This document shows, one piece after another, positions 24,700 through 35,599 of a stretch of 64,000 nt of DNA. A program made the position numbers and the translations under genes. Every line of letters starts with the position of its first letter. Within the stretch, counting starts at the first letter, position 1. The notes beneath the pieces are model-generated. The model was not told the origin of the DNA and did not search any database. It was given only the letters and a program-made list of their open reading frames with translations. Source of the stretch: Pseudisothecium myosuroides (Eukaryota; Streptophyta; Bryopsida; Hypnales; Lembophyllaceae); contig OX637295.1 of assembly GCA_951799445.1 (NCBI GenBank), forward strand, positions 10,106,001 through 10,170,000, written 5' to 3'.

Positions 24700-25764
24700 T
24701 TTTTAGGCGGACTAAGCTTACAGTAATGATAAGTCGTCGTCATCTTCGTTGTAAACAAACCGCAAACCTGCGAAAACAAGAAGCCAGGACCTACTTACAG
24801 TATTAAAAGTGGCGAGACTTTACTGTGGACGCCGGCCGCAGTCACAAGTAAGCTTACCTATTGTTCCTTGTAGCTCTGAAGCACCGTAGCCTTGTTGTAA
24901 GTAGCCTCACTGCTCGCGCTTTTTCTTGCTTTTGGCGAATTAGTGTCGGGCTACTTTTATGATTTCGGGAGACGGAAATATTTGCACGCGGTCATTCAAG
25001 AAACTCACTCAGTCTTGACTCCCGAGTTACGGAGTTACACCAATTATTTGTAGTGTTTTCGCTCTACAGTGGCGCTACGACGGCATACGCGATAGCCAGT
25101 GAGAGAGAAGGAGGAGGAAGACGAGGAAGACGATGATGAAGAATGATTGAGTTTGTCGCAACAGGAAACTTGGACTCGTTTTGCGTCGACGGTGTCAGAG
25201 AGAGGAGTTAGTCAAGCTCTTTGTTGTCACTGTTTTGTAAGCGATCTTGTGTAAGGAAGAAAATTCCCTTTTAAGACACGTTTTGGTGTCATTTGGCGGG
25301 ATTTTGGAGAATTTGGGAGGGATCTGGGAGCCATTTCTTGCTCATTTTGGTGTGTTGGTGAGGGCGTGGACGAGAGTGTGCTCGATTTCTTGAAGTGAAG
25401 TCAACTTTTGTGTATATTTGCTCAAGCATTGTCCTCCAGTTGCGGAACGACGGCGGTTGTTTTAGTAGCAAGTACATCCATTCCTTGAGGTTCGAAGTGC
25501 ACCTGACGTGCCGAGCGTTTGGGAGATTTTCGGAGAAAGTTTTAAGCAATTTCTTGCTCATTTCGGTGTTGCTTTGCGCGTGGAAGAAAGTGTTGGATTC
25601 CTTTAAGCGGAGTCAATTTTGTTGTGTTTTGGCTCAAGAGTTGTCCCTCAGCTACTCAGTGGAGGAATGACAAATGTTGCTTTACTCTCAAATATCATTT
25701 CCTTGAGGTACGAAGTGCAAATGTAGTGATAGGCCGTTGTGAAGCGTTTGGGAGAGTTTGATGC
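24700..25764 (+). promoter_or_regulatory. GC-elevated leader/promoter region with a tandemly duplicated block
   Basis: Base composition changes sharply near 24,720 from AT-rich repeats to mixed sequence with CG dinucleotides (GACGCCGGCCGCAG, GTCGACGGTG). No long frame is open. A block beginning ATTTCTTGCTCATTT at 25,333 recurs from 25,549 in diverged form, with shared order TTGTGT..TTTGGCTCAAG, TTCCTTGAGGTNCGAAGTGC and GCGTTTGGGAGA. Position and composition suggest the promoter and 5' leader of the + strand transcription unit that includes the gene at 27,879. That link is inference. Confidence 0.4.
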
Positions 25765-27480
25765 TTGACGAGCTCGGTTGTGGTACCGGATTCCAGCACT
25801 TGTTATCCTAGGAATTGGTGTGAAGAATTGGGAAGGACTTTGCTAACTTGGAACACAGGTGATCAGTGGTCAAAGGAAATTGCGTGTTCAGGCCAGCAAT
25901 TGTGGCACTTTCACCTCTTACTTATCTCTACCTTCGTGAAGATCGTAAGTAATGTCAATTACTAGTTTACTACTTTAGGAGGTGAAAAGGATACGTGGTG
26001 ATCTCAGCGTTGGACTCGAGTATTATGCTTGTTGTGGAGGCATTAAGCTTCTTGCGGTGTCACCTTCACTGTCTTCTTAGTCGGAGAACGGCAAGCTCTC
26101 GCCGAGCGCAATTGGAAATACGACCGGTCGTCAACCTGAGCTTTGGATTCTTGAAGAGTTGGAGAGTATCAGTTTCTTGAAGGTCGGGGATGCACAATTT
26201 TTTACCCGGTTGCCGGGAGAAGCTATTCCTTACTTTGAATCGAAGGCTGACGTGATTGAGCGGGTGAGTTCAAGATTTCATGCATGAGTCGGCACCTGAT
26301 GCATTTGGCGCCAAAGTTCGTGGAAACTCTTTTAACGAAAGTTCTTTGGCCTTGGTTGATAAACTTTAGTGTTGCTTGCTGTTTTGTGAAATGAGATTGG
26401 TGAAGGTCGTCGCATCGCTGTTTCTTCAATCGATTGTGATGCCACTATAAGGCTTATCGATGTGTTTTCTTTCTTTTCCGCAGCTGAGAGAGGCGACCGG
26501 ACTAGGGAAATGGTGGTGCTGCAGGCTGCAAAGAGAAGGATCAACACTACGGTGAAGGGATTTCGGTTGAGCTTAAGTAGTAATGACCTTCTATATCTCG
26601 TGAGTTCCTCTTCACATAATTTTTAAGGGAGACAATTAAATTCTATATACTATGAACTGCTATGGTTTCATGTGCCAATGTTGTCGGGTTTTCTTTGCTC
26701 AGGTAAGGGGTTTCTACTTCTTGTTGAATTATATTATTTCAGTTACCACATTACGAGCTCAGTATGTGTCTTTTTTCATCAAAACAAGCAAGAGAAGGAC
26801 ACTTGAAGCTCAATCTTTAATAAGTTCTGTGTTCAAGTTTCATTGATGTGGAAATTATGCTTAAGTACTTTTCAGGGTAACTCTAGAGGCTTTTGCTGGA
26901 CCATAGAGTGTAGCTAAGGTCCTAAATTCTTGATCCTCATGAATTTGATAAAGGCTTGACTGCTTGAGAAGTTTTTTTTAATTTTAGATCGCATTTTTGG
27001 ACAAAGAAAGCGAAAATTTCAAGAGTCTTTTACAACGCAACTTTGTAGGATTGTCTCTTTGAAAGAGAGGAAGTCTTTTATGTTCGGAAGTGGCGTGAAT
27101 GTTTTCAACCATGTGGAAAGCCGAAAAGGACTCCTGATCTGCATGCGGAGAGAATCGTTTTTTCTGAACATAGCATGGCGCTGGCCACATTTTAGATGAT
27201 CAATGAGGTGCGCCAAGTATTCAGGCAGTCGATGAATTTGATCTTTAAAGTCTACACCGCTTATTACCACCCTTGCTTCATTAAGAAGACTCCGGAGCAC
27301 GGCATTTTTATTTCATCCTATTAGATAGCTCTGAGCCTTTTCTTTTTCTTAAAAAGTGTCGTTGTTCGAATCTGCAGAGGATGTTCCTGAGAAGATTTTG
27401 GAGCCATTGATGCACAGAGGTGCAGCATTCTTATTACAGGCCAAAATACATTTTCGTCTACCTCTCCTTCTAAGGTAATC
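25765..27480 (+). other. Exon-like open segments upstream of the coiled-coil gene (unassigned)
   Basis: Several + strand frames are bounded by splice-like signals. One runs 25,765-25,944 (60 codons, then GTAAGT). One runs 26,081-26,263 (61 codons, after TTCTTAG and before GTGAGT, same phase; it contains ELWILEELESISFLKVGDAQ). One begins after TTTTCCGCAG at 26,483. One is open from 26,988 after TTTTAATTTTAG to about 27,195. One runs about 27,375-27,473 before AAGGTAAT (contains EDVPEKILEPL). They could be exons of a separate small protein, 5' exons of the gene at 27,879, or a spliced non-coding leader with upstream frames. None matches a family I know and the splice model is not unique. Confidence 0.3.
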
Positions 27481-27878
27481 AATTTCTCATCTCTGCGTCG
27501 TAAGTCATTACTTGATTTGAAAGGGCTTCATATTGTCACCTATTCTGTGAGCGCGTGGATATACGAAGCATCGTGATCGCTACAGCATTTATTGTATTTG
27601 CATAAAGAAGTTCCTGCTCAATGCTCAAGATGAGTTCCTGATGTAGCAGAGGCCTGTGCATACTTCCGACAGATGGCATGCACTTAGTCAAAATGTACAC
27701 AGCATTAGTCAACCACGTCTCATATGTGTAGCACCGGGATTCCGTCTTCACGATTTGTATTTCTGCTGAAACTTTGATGCAGTTACCGACCAAGCACGTA
27801 TTGCAATTACTTGCGTTTGCGAGTCGAAGGCCAACTCTCGGCTGAGAAACACGGGGTTGAAATATTTCGAAGGCGCGA

Positions 27879-29384
27879 ATGGCGATCAACTCGACTCTTC
27901 ACATCGATCAGAACTGTGATGCGCTTCAGCAGTCGATGGCATCCAAAACCTTTGATAAGCAATTTAATGAGAGGAGGTTCTTTCGAGGCGGAACTAAAGC
28001 GCGACTTGTGGAAATTTCCGATCTCTTGTGCGGAGAATATGTCAGATTCGGATTTGACGACGGAAAACTGCTGAATGAAAAAATGAAGAAACTGGAGCTT
28101 GAAAATGACAGTCTTTCAACTCAAGTGGCAACCATGGAAGCGAGAGAGGAGGTCATGAAGGAACGAGTGCAAGAAATGGAACACCATTTGCAAGCTTTAT
28201 CGATCAAAGTAAGAGATGCGGAGGCGCTGACCATGGAGCTGCTGCATAAGAATGCCGTTGAAAGCCCGCGAGAATCTCCAAGAGCATTGTGTTCCAACAA
28301 TCTCCAAGTTGTGTGCCACAAAGAGGACAAGCGTGAGCTTCGAGAACTAGTCGAGAAATTGCAACTACTCTGTGCGAGTCAGGAGATAAACGCGTTTGCT
28401 GATGATTTCAACGATCAAGCGCCGATAAATGGAGAATGCACTAACCCAAAGCTCTTGTGCTGGCGCAACGACCAATGTGCTGAGTGTGTCGACAGCTTTG
28501 AGCAGGTTCAAGAGCTTCAAGAGGAGCTTAAGATGATATCTGCCAAATTGAAATTCTCCGTAGCACAAAGACAAGCCATGAAAGAAGTGATCGCGGCGTC
28601 CTCAACCAAGCTGGCTGAGGTGATGACAGAGAATGAGAAATTCAAGCAGGATCTCTACGTCGAGCGTCAGCTTGTGCAAGCGCGAGAGAACGATGTTCTC
28701 AACCTGGAAACGCGTTTGGAGGCTCTAAGTACGAGCAACCAGATGCTCAAGTCTTCGCTGAATCTGAAGAAGATGGCATTACAATCAAGAAGGTCACTCA
28801 ACTTCACAATGCTGGAGCCCAAGCTATTGGATTTGGCAGCCATAGTGAGCGCACAAAACGCTTGTGTGGTTCGACTCTCTATGCAGAACGAAACCCTCGC
28901 ACGATCGCTCCAGTCCAAAAATCTAGAATGCGAGCGAATACAGTTGAAAAGTGCAACCGCAATCAAGCAGAAGGACGCGGCCATCCGTGCCCTGGAGCAG
29001 TTCAAGGAACAAATGGTGGAGTGGGCAACGGAAATGGACGAGCGAAACCTACACTACGACACACTTCAAGAGTATGTTGTGAGTCAGAAAGCGAACTTAC
29101 GGGATAGCCAATCGCAGTACGGTGCCATGGTCCGGAGCTTCGAGGAGTTAAAGAAGGATCGCGACCAGTTAGCAGCTTGGCAATCGCACGCACGAACCCA
29201 GATAGCGGACTCGGAGAAGGCGCTCAGCGAACGCGAGAAGGAGGTCGAAAGCATCAGCCGCGAGGCTCTACACATGAGCCTGGAGGTGGAGCTTTTGCGA
29301 CGAAAGCTACAACAACTCGACGAAGATGTCTTGTTCAAGGAAGGCCAAATCTCTATTCTGCGAAGCAGTTGGGAAGAAGAATAA
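27879..29384 (+). CDS. Long coiled-coil protein, 501 aa, family not recognised
   Basis: This uninterrupted 501-codon frame starts with ATG in an A/G-rich context and ends TAA inside AATAAATAAAA, which may double as a poly(A) signal. After an N-terminal part of about 60 residues (a basic RRFF..GGTKARL stretch, then DLLCGEYVRFGFDDGK), most of the protein is predicted alpha-helix with heptad-like spacing of L, M and A among E, K and Q. Helical blocks lie at about 65-115, 145-170, 205-310 and 335-500. There are breaks near 120-135 (SPRESPR) and 165-200, where Cys residues cluster. No motor, kinase or membrane segment is visible. A structural or cytoskeletal/scaffold role is plausible, but I cannot name the family. 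The frame closes upstream at a TGA near 27,858, so this Met is the first available unless an exon joins just before it. GC content and CG use are well above the flanks. Confidence 0.8.
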   Translation: MAINSTLHIDQNCDALQQSMASKTFDKQFNERRFFRGGTKARLVEISDLLCGEYVRFGFDDGKLLNEKMKKLELENDSLSTQVATMEAREEVMKERVQEMEHHLQALSIKVRDAEALTMELLHKNAVESPRESPRALCSNNLQVVCHKEDKRELRELVEKLQLLCASQEINAFADDFNDQAPINGECTNPKLLCWRNDQCAECVDSFEQVQELQEELKMISAKLKFSVAQRQAMKEVIAASSTKLAEVMTENEKFKQDLYVERQLVQARENDVLNLETRLEALSTSNQMLKSSLNLKKMALQSRRSLNFTMLEPKLLDLAAIVSAQNACVVRLSMQNETLARSLQSKNLECERIQLKSATAIKQKDAAIRALEQFKEQMVEWATEMDERNLHYDTLQEYVVSQKANLRDSQSQYGAMVRSFEELKKDRDQLAAWQSHARTQIADSEKALSEREKEVESISREALHMSLEVELLRRKLQQLDEDVLFKEGQISILRSSWEEE

Positions 29385-30719
29385 ATAAAATGCCTTTCCA
29401 GCCAGCTAACTATCAGAAGCACTGCAATATGAAGGTTGAGGAGCTGCTCGTTTTGACCCTGCCGACGATTAAGCTTACCCAGAAGACATCACCTCACAAG
29501 TGGAGTCTCACATTCTAACGCATGAAACAATCTCGAATGGGGTATGAACCCCTCTTTTGGTCCCTTGTTTGAAACGCCGTCCCTCCAGTTCAACACTCTC
29601 TGAGGCACAGGGTGCCCCCAGGGTGGTGACCAGATCGTACTATCGGATTTACTGCCTGTCCAAGGAACGGCAGTACTAGCTCTCGACTTTCGAAAGTGAC
29701 ACTTAAAGCAGTTGTACCGCATCGATCAGCCAATTGGAGTAGCGTTCTCGTGGCATGAAACTGAATCCAATCTCGACTGGTGGTTCACTCTGTTGATTGG
29801 AGCAGTTGTTGCAACAACCCATGAAGATATGCGAGAACTGCAGACAACATGTATCGTGCACTGGCCTGCCTTTGATATATTCAAGAATCTCCTCGAGGGC
29901 GACTCATGGTACAAGCGAGCGTACGGCGTCAGCGGAGCTGAATTTTTGTGCTACCTTTTTTTCCCGATTTGTATGATACAAGAGCAACCACGTGAGTGGC
30001 TCTGCTCCCATTCCCTGGCGTTTGCAGAGCTTTTCCGATCTCAACTTAGCATCAACTTGTATATTACATGTTCCATATTGTACTTTTATCAGCGGCATAG
30101 CAGAAGTCAGCTCAGTAGTGAAGTAGACAGGCAAGCCCCAACATAAGAGTGACAAGATTTTGGTCCAGTATGACCTTTTCCCGAGAGAATTTTCCCGTCC
30201 GTCATGACGTCGTGTTGCAAAGTGACGAAGGGGCTAGAGTTTCCATTCTCTACTGACCCTGCTTTTGTTGTGAAAACAGTGAGCATTTGTAATACGCCAA
30301 TACTTTTGCAACTTTCATATCTAGTTGGGCAAACTGCTCAACTTTGTCATACAATTTTAGCTGTTTTCATCTACTTCTACTCTACCTGTTTCTATTGTTC
30401 TTGTCTCTATCTCTCTCCATACCCTGGTATTATCTTTTAAATTCTGCATTGACAAATTCTGTACAAGGACATTGCTGGGGTCATCATGGAGAAGGAAGAG
30501 AGCTTAGTAAAGGACTCCTACTGAAGCAAGCCGATAACCAATGTAGGGCAATAGTTCAACGTCGGGAGGGAAAGTTCACCCTTTCTAGAACTTGTGCACT
30601 TGACACTTTGCAAAACTGAGATGCGCGGCGAGATGCGGATTGATGCAAAAGGGAAGAAACGAACAGATCCCTTTTCATTAACAGCTAAATTAGAGCTAAA
30701 CGCTGCAGAATGGTAGCTC
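29385..30719 (+). other. Probable 3' untranslated and intergenic DNA between convergent genes
   Basis: This interval separates the stop codons of the + strand coiled-coil gene and the - strand methylesterase gene. It contains a + frame of 144 codons (29,712-30,146) with many W, F, C and H residues, no coiled coil and no family resemblance. I regard it as a chance frame in a 3' untranslated region, but a small unknown gene cannot be excluded. A pyrimidine-rich stretch (TTCTACTCTACCTGTTTC) lies at about 30,373. Confidence 0.4.
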
Positions 30720-32926
30720 CTAGAATTTCTCATTGATGTGGGCAATCTCAAGGAGGAGCCGGTGCAGGGATTGCGGTTTCGAAAAGAACGGGCAGTGATC
30801 GCTGCCTCGCAACGTGAAGACGCGTTCCGGCGGATTCTCCTCGATGACTGCGTGTTGGGCGGGGAACGGGATGGCTTGATCTGCCGTGGTGGAGATGTAG
30901 AACCGCCTCACCGTGCCGTAGTTCATTTGCGTCAACAAGAGCTTCTCCATGGCTGGGGCGAACGGCGTTGCTCGCATTGAGTGCGTTGCCAAGGCCACGT
31001 CCTGACACAGATTTTGCCACGACTGGAAGTTGAAAATGCAATTCTGGGTATACAAGAAAAATACACTGCACTGATTTCTCTTATTTCTCTTTCGTAAAGT
31101 CTGTGTCACTAGAAAAAAAGAAAATTGGGTGCACATTAGTACAAAACTAATTTTTCACCCACTGCAATTAACGCCGTGAACACCCATAGATTAGCACACG
31201 TGGGAGACTCTTGGGATATACGCAGGGAATGTTCACTTACGAGATGCAATTTGAGAAGGTTGAGTGCAAGAATTACCTTCGCTGGGCAGGTGTTGAAGAA
31301 AAGTTCCGCAGTTAAGCTTTTGTCAAAAGTAAGCGCAGTGGGTGGTTTCCTTCTTCCGTGCCCATATATAAATTTTTGAGCCTTGGCCATGAGAGCGTCC
31401 GGACTTTGCACCTACGCAAATGATACTTGGCCATTAATTAAGAAAGCAATTGGAATCTAAGTGAAATGGTATTTTACCTCAGAAACGCAGGGGATACATC
31501 GATAGTAAGGACTGCACTTTTAGAAGATACTTACCCGCCGCAGGTGTGGTTAAGAAGATGCTACGGATTTTCTACACATTTTCGATGTCCAAGTACAATT
31601 TCAACTCGGGCGAAGATAATTGAAGGATTTGAATAAGCTTACATGCTTTTGCAGAATATCAAAGGCGCTTTGGTTATTGCTGACCATAGTTGCTGCAATG
31701 AAGATAGCCTTGGAAATCAGCCCTGGAAAGCACTCCATCGCATAAGAGACGCATGCACCCCCTATGCTGTGACCTACCAGGATTACCTATCAAAAAACAC
31801 GACACCCTGGTTAGAGCACGAGCACTAAAACATATAAGGTGGTTCTTCTGCACTCCATATTGCTTAGAGTTTCTGTACACTGGAACCGCAATTTGTCTAC
31901 TATGCTGATCGGTCTAGTTTGAAAACTAACTACCAATAATCAGGGCAAATGAGTGAAGAAACAACTCAGTAAACAAGCCATTCATATACGACTTCCAACT
32001 TCCGGCACTTGAGGCTGGATCTATAAAGTTATTCATATTAGAATTGAGCCAAACGAAAGAAAGATCGAGGCATTCGCAAACTCAGAGAGATTGTATCATG
32101 GAAGTGGTTTGACATTCAACCTTTTCATGGCCCGTTGTAGATTCAATTTTTTTCAAGACATCCAGAAGAGGCTTTGAATATTGCTGAAGGCTTGTGATAC
32201 GATTAGGGTCTGTTGGCTCGATGCCAGAGCCCATTAGGTCAACTGCAGTGGCCTTGAAACCTGAGTCCTCAAGCAAAGCTATTGATTTGTACCAACACCA
32301 CGCTCCTAGACCTCCTCCGTGCACGAGTACGAAATGTGTACTTTCCAGGTTCACATCCATGTACCTATCCTGAAATTCAACGAAATTGTAAGTTCAAGAC
32401 CAAGTAGAGAAACCAGGTCATGCAGGAGCTCCAACAGAGCTGGTATGAGTTGGAAGTGTTTAGGATATCCAGTGCTTATCATCCAATTAAAATGACGATG
32501 CAAGAAACGAACGACATTACTGGCAGTTGATTTGCAAGCTAACAAACACATGTAACATCCTAAGCAAACGAAAATTGCAGAAGTGAACTGAACCTTTCTT
32601 AGGTGCATAGATGGCACGGGGTCGAGCAAAGAGTCAATGTCTCTTCGAACTTGAGTACTGTAGCTCCTTGAATAATCGAGCCTCCCATAATTTGACCTTC
32701 CAGAGTAACTGTGTCTAGGGGGGTCTATAGAAGTCTCTTGAAGCATTTTGCTCTGCGAACTCAAACTAGCAATGTATAGCTCATGCTTAGCCATTACCAT
32801 TGCCTGGTCCCTGATTGTTTGCTCATCCAGACCTCCTGTTTTATTGGGACCTTGTTTCGGGCACTCTTTTGGCTTCTTGTCACCCTGCTTCTTTTTGAAA
32901 CGAATGCGCGTAAATTGATTCCCCAT
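30720..32926 (-). CDS. Methylesterase-like alpha/beta hydrolase (MES11-15-like), five exons
   Basis: Exons on -: 32,594-32,926, 32,121-32,369, 31,643-31,786, 31,277-31,411 and 30,720-31,001. All four introns are GT..AG and phase 0, giving 380 residues, close to the roughly 390 of Arabidopsis MES11. An N-terminal extension (MGNQFTRIRFKKK, Lys-rich, then a Ser/Arg-rich linker with SLLDPVPS) precedes an alpha/beta hydrolase fold. Visible landmarks are the oxyanion motif HGGG at 128-131, WCWYKS, the nucleophile elbow GHSIGG with Ser201, Asp328 in TTADQAIP, and His356 in GSDHCPFF, which complete a Ser-Asp-His triad placed as in SABP2. The family hydrolyses methyl esters of hormones such as salicylate, jasmonate or indole-acetate; the substrate here is unknown. 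I chose the MGN start at 32,926 over the upstream in-frame Met at 32,956 because MGN-x-x-T fits N-myristoylation and resembles relatives. The first and second introns use unusual donors, GTTCAG and GTTGAA. Convergent with the coiled-coil gene. Confidence 0.93.
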
Positions 32927-33830
32927 CGTTCGTGATGTCAAAGCTTCTACAGCCAAGTAGAAGATTTGGAGCTCTAATCACGAGCCAAGTTCTATGCTTT
33001 ATCTCATCTGAAACACGCAGGCCCGGTCATTTCTTTGCAGTAGCAAAAGACGACAATCTCAGATTGAGATAGGTCGATGAACATCAGAACATTCCACATG
33101 GCAAGCATTACATCCGAGTCGAATGAAGTATTCCCGCATGTTCTCGAAAATTTGACAACATAATTTTAACTAAACTCTAGGGAAAAGGATTGCCGATTAG
33201 AAATATCCACCAGAAAAAGGAGATCAAGGATTTGAAAGTAGAGACTTATGACGTGGCTTGCCTCAGCGCAGTTAGCTGCGGGTTTGGATATTTCAACTAT
33301 CCTAAAATGCTAACTACTAAAAGCATTGTGTGGTCTAAGCTATGGACGTGTCTGTGAGAAGAAGAGGGAAAAACGAGCTAAAATCGACTGACAAGAAGAT
33401 TTCTAAGCTAGGAACTATGAAATTCTGTTTGTTAAGACAAATCGCTTCTACATGACGGAATTTAACACCTGATAGAATTACGGTATGGTGGCGCACTATT
33501 TGTGGAAAGCCTCGCTCCTTTCTAGCCTACTTCGGATTCGCAGCATACTAGCTAATAATCGCAAGTGAACATGTGAGGTTGATTGAAGGAATTCTGTGTG
33601 CCTACACACATCACATAAATGTCGAACTATGGCCCAAACCAAGCATCTCATAAAAAAATGCAACGAAATTTGTGAGAAAAGAAGAATGCGGTTGTAGCTC
33701 GAGGCCAGAGTAAAAGGTGCACTAGTTTTCTAGGAGCGAGAATTCGGGATAGAAACTTAAGATGCGTCTTTGAATACGAACATTTGTGAATATACGTACC
33801 TCATGCTGCCACAAATTTGTAATCATCCTC
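32927..33830 (-). promoter_or_regulatory. 5' flank of the methylesterase gene
   Basis: Mixed-composition sequence directly upstream of the methylesterase start codon, with no open frame of note. It should hold the 5' untranslated region and core promoter. I cannot place a TATA box or transcription start with confidence. Confidence 0.35.
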
Positions 33831-33839
33831 CATAAATTG

Positions 33840-35590
33840 CGAAGACAAGGCTCTTTTCAGAAACGGACGTGTACGTAATGAATATGCTGGTCAGCTACAG
33901 GGTCCCACACACACTACGCCATAAAGTTTCTCAATAGAATACCGTTTTTGTTGATTGGCAATGAAGTAGCGCCTCGCAGTCGCCATACTTCGTCAGATCT
34001 GTCCAGTACGATGCCGCACTTCTCCAGAGAATTCCCATTATCAGAAGCTCATAACCATCGATGAAGCCTCGACACTGTTCTCGTACAGCCGATAACTATT
34101 CACCTCCACCGAGACCAACTCAGTGAACTCACCAGTCCCACTGGACATTCTTAAAATCGATCATAGCAACATAAACACCTGCGGCTTATTGTCGTGAGTG
34201 GCAAGGAGTACTCTTCACGGTCCTATCTCTCCTATCTCTTGGAGCATAATTTTCAGGGAAGCTGGCAGTAACGGTAATAATTATGCGGCGGAAGACAATG
34301 AAAGATGCCTCGGTCAATACTAATGCCTTGTCGTCGCTACTCCAGTTAACCGCTGTAACCATACCACAAGGTTCACCTCATAGTCCTTGCCTCCAGTCTC
34401 GCAAACTAGCTTGAACTTGCTCGAGACGTTGCCAAATTGCTCCTCTCAATCCTATTCACCACTGTCTTCCTCTGTATGTCGAGCTCCTGCAAAATACTCC
34501 TCACAAAATCCAAAACTCCAATCGCTTACGCTGTTGTCAGCACTCGCATCACACGCCACCTGCGGAGCACTTAACGCCACCAGCAAGAGCTTCCAGCAAC
34601 TGCAGAGAAATCAAAGAAACTCTATGATTAGTGACCTTCCCCAAACGAACAGCTGACATGCAGGCGTACTAGCTAAGACCACTTAGTCCTGTCAGATGTC
34701 TGATCGGCTGCTGCGACACTTGATTTCAGCTTCCAGTCGACGCTTTCTAAAAGCTGCGAGCCTTTTGCAGTCGTCTTACCAGCTCTTGCAGCCAGTTCTT
34801 GCAGCTCCGTATACATAAGCATCACTACGTCACACGCAAATGAGTTCTTCTTCGCGTAACCGCACCTGACCACAAATTACAGAAGCCACCGCCAGCTCCA
34901 CTCTCAGTCTCCTAATGTCCCGGTATCACACTGAGCAACATAAAATGAAATCTCCGCCTCTCCATAACGACAATGCAGACCTCCACTCTCGCGTAGCTCT
35001 TTCTTCCACAAGATCACCTGACAATAACTTAAAATTCAAATCTCCGCGCGCTCAGCTTAGCTACAGTACTAATGCCAAGGTCGCATTAAGAAATTGTCAC
35101 GTACATTTAAAATTCTGTTGACGTTACACATTCGAAACTTCCGTCCGTCCATAGCCGAGTGAGTGCACACACCATAACTTAATTATTGAATGCTCACGCC
35201 ACGCTAACTACCACGCGGACCTACGCAACGACGAGCGCGAGGCTTGATTAGGCCATTAATGGTCCAAGAAGGTTCTTAATGCAACTCGCAGTTGCGCTTT
35301 GAATGCGTACAAGGCACACACTCGAAGATGCTCTTGCCTCTGGCGCTTGTTCTACAGCGGTACAGCCCTACTACCAAACAAACAGAGAGCCAAGCCGCTG
35401 TTACGGAGGCAATCTACTTGGGGATACTGAGCTCCTGGTGTGTAGAGTTAAGTTGTAACAATGCAGCTGCAGCGCCCTGCCATGGCCAGAGCCAGAGTCT
35501 TCGAGTGCAGGATGGTGGCAGGACTTCATTCATCCCGGTCCTCCTCATCCGTTGTCACATTCATCCGTTGCGTTGGGGACGGATGAAGGC
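33840..35590 (-). other. Exon-like remnants on the - strand, unassigned
   Basis: Composition is similar to the genes in this island. The - strand shows several open, protein-like segments separated by stops or shifts. One at 34,673-34,873 contains YTELQELAARAGKTTAKGSQ. One at about 34,470-34,605 contains VSDWSFGFCEEYFAGARH. One at about 34,335-34,450 contains KFKLVCETGGKDYEVNLVVW. One near 34,050-34,150 contains GEFTELVSVEVNSYRLYENS. One near 33,920-34,030 contains VLDRSDEVWRL. They may be exons of a diverged or decayed gene or chance frames in GC-richer DNA. I recognise no family and could not assemble a consistent splice model. Repeated CTCC/CAGTCTCC motifs occur on +. Confidence 0.25.
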
Positions 35591-35599
35591 TTGAGGGCA

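Noticed and set aside
25979..26080. Extra exon 25,979-26,056 between the two exon-like segments
   Set aside because: It would need introns of 34 and 24 bases, too short for plant splicing. A single 136-base intron fits better.
27536..27889. 117-codon - strand frame opposite the region before the coiled-coil gene
   Set aside because: No protein-like pattern; it lies antisense to the putative leader.
28667..29422. Two 112-codon - strand frames within the coiled-coil gene
   Set aside because: Ser/Arg/Cys-rich antisense shadows of a coiled-coil frame with strong codon bias.
29712..30146. 144-codon + strand frame as a gene downstream of the coiled-coil gene
   Set aside because: High W, F, C and H content, no family resemblance, and it sits where a 3' untranslated region is expected. 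Recorded only as part of the convergent interval.
31136..31411. Reading 31,136-31,411 (-) as a stand-alone protein
   Set aside because: Only 31,277-31,411 is exon 4 of the methylesterase; the rest is intron read-through after the GTAATT donor.
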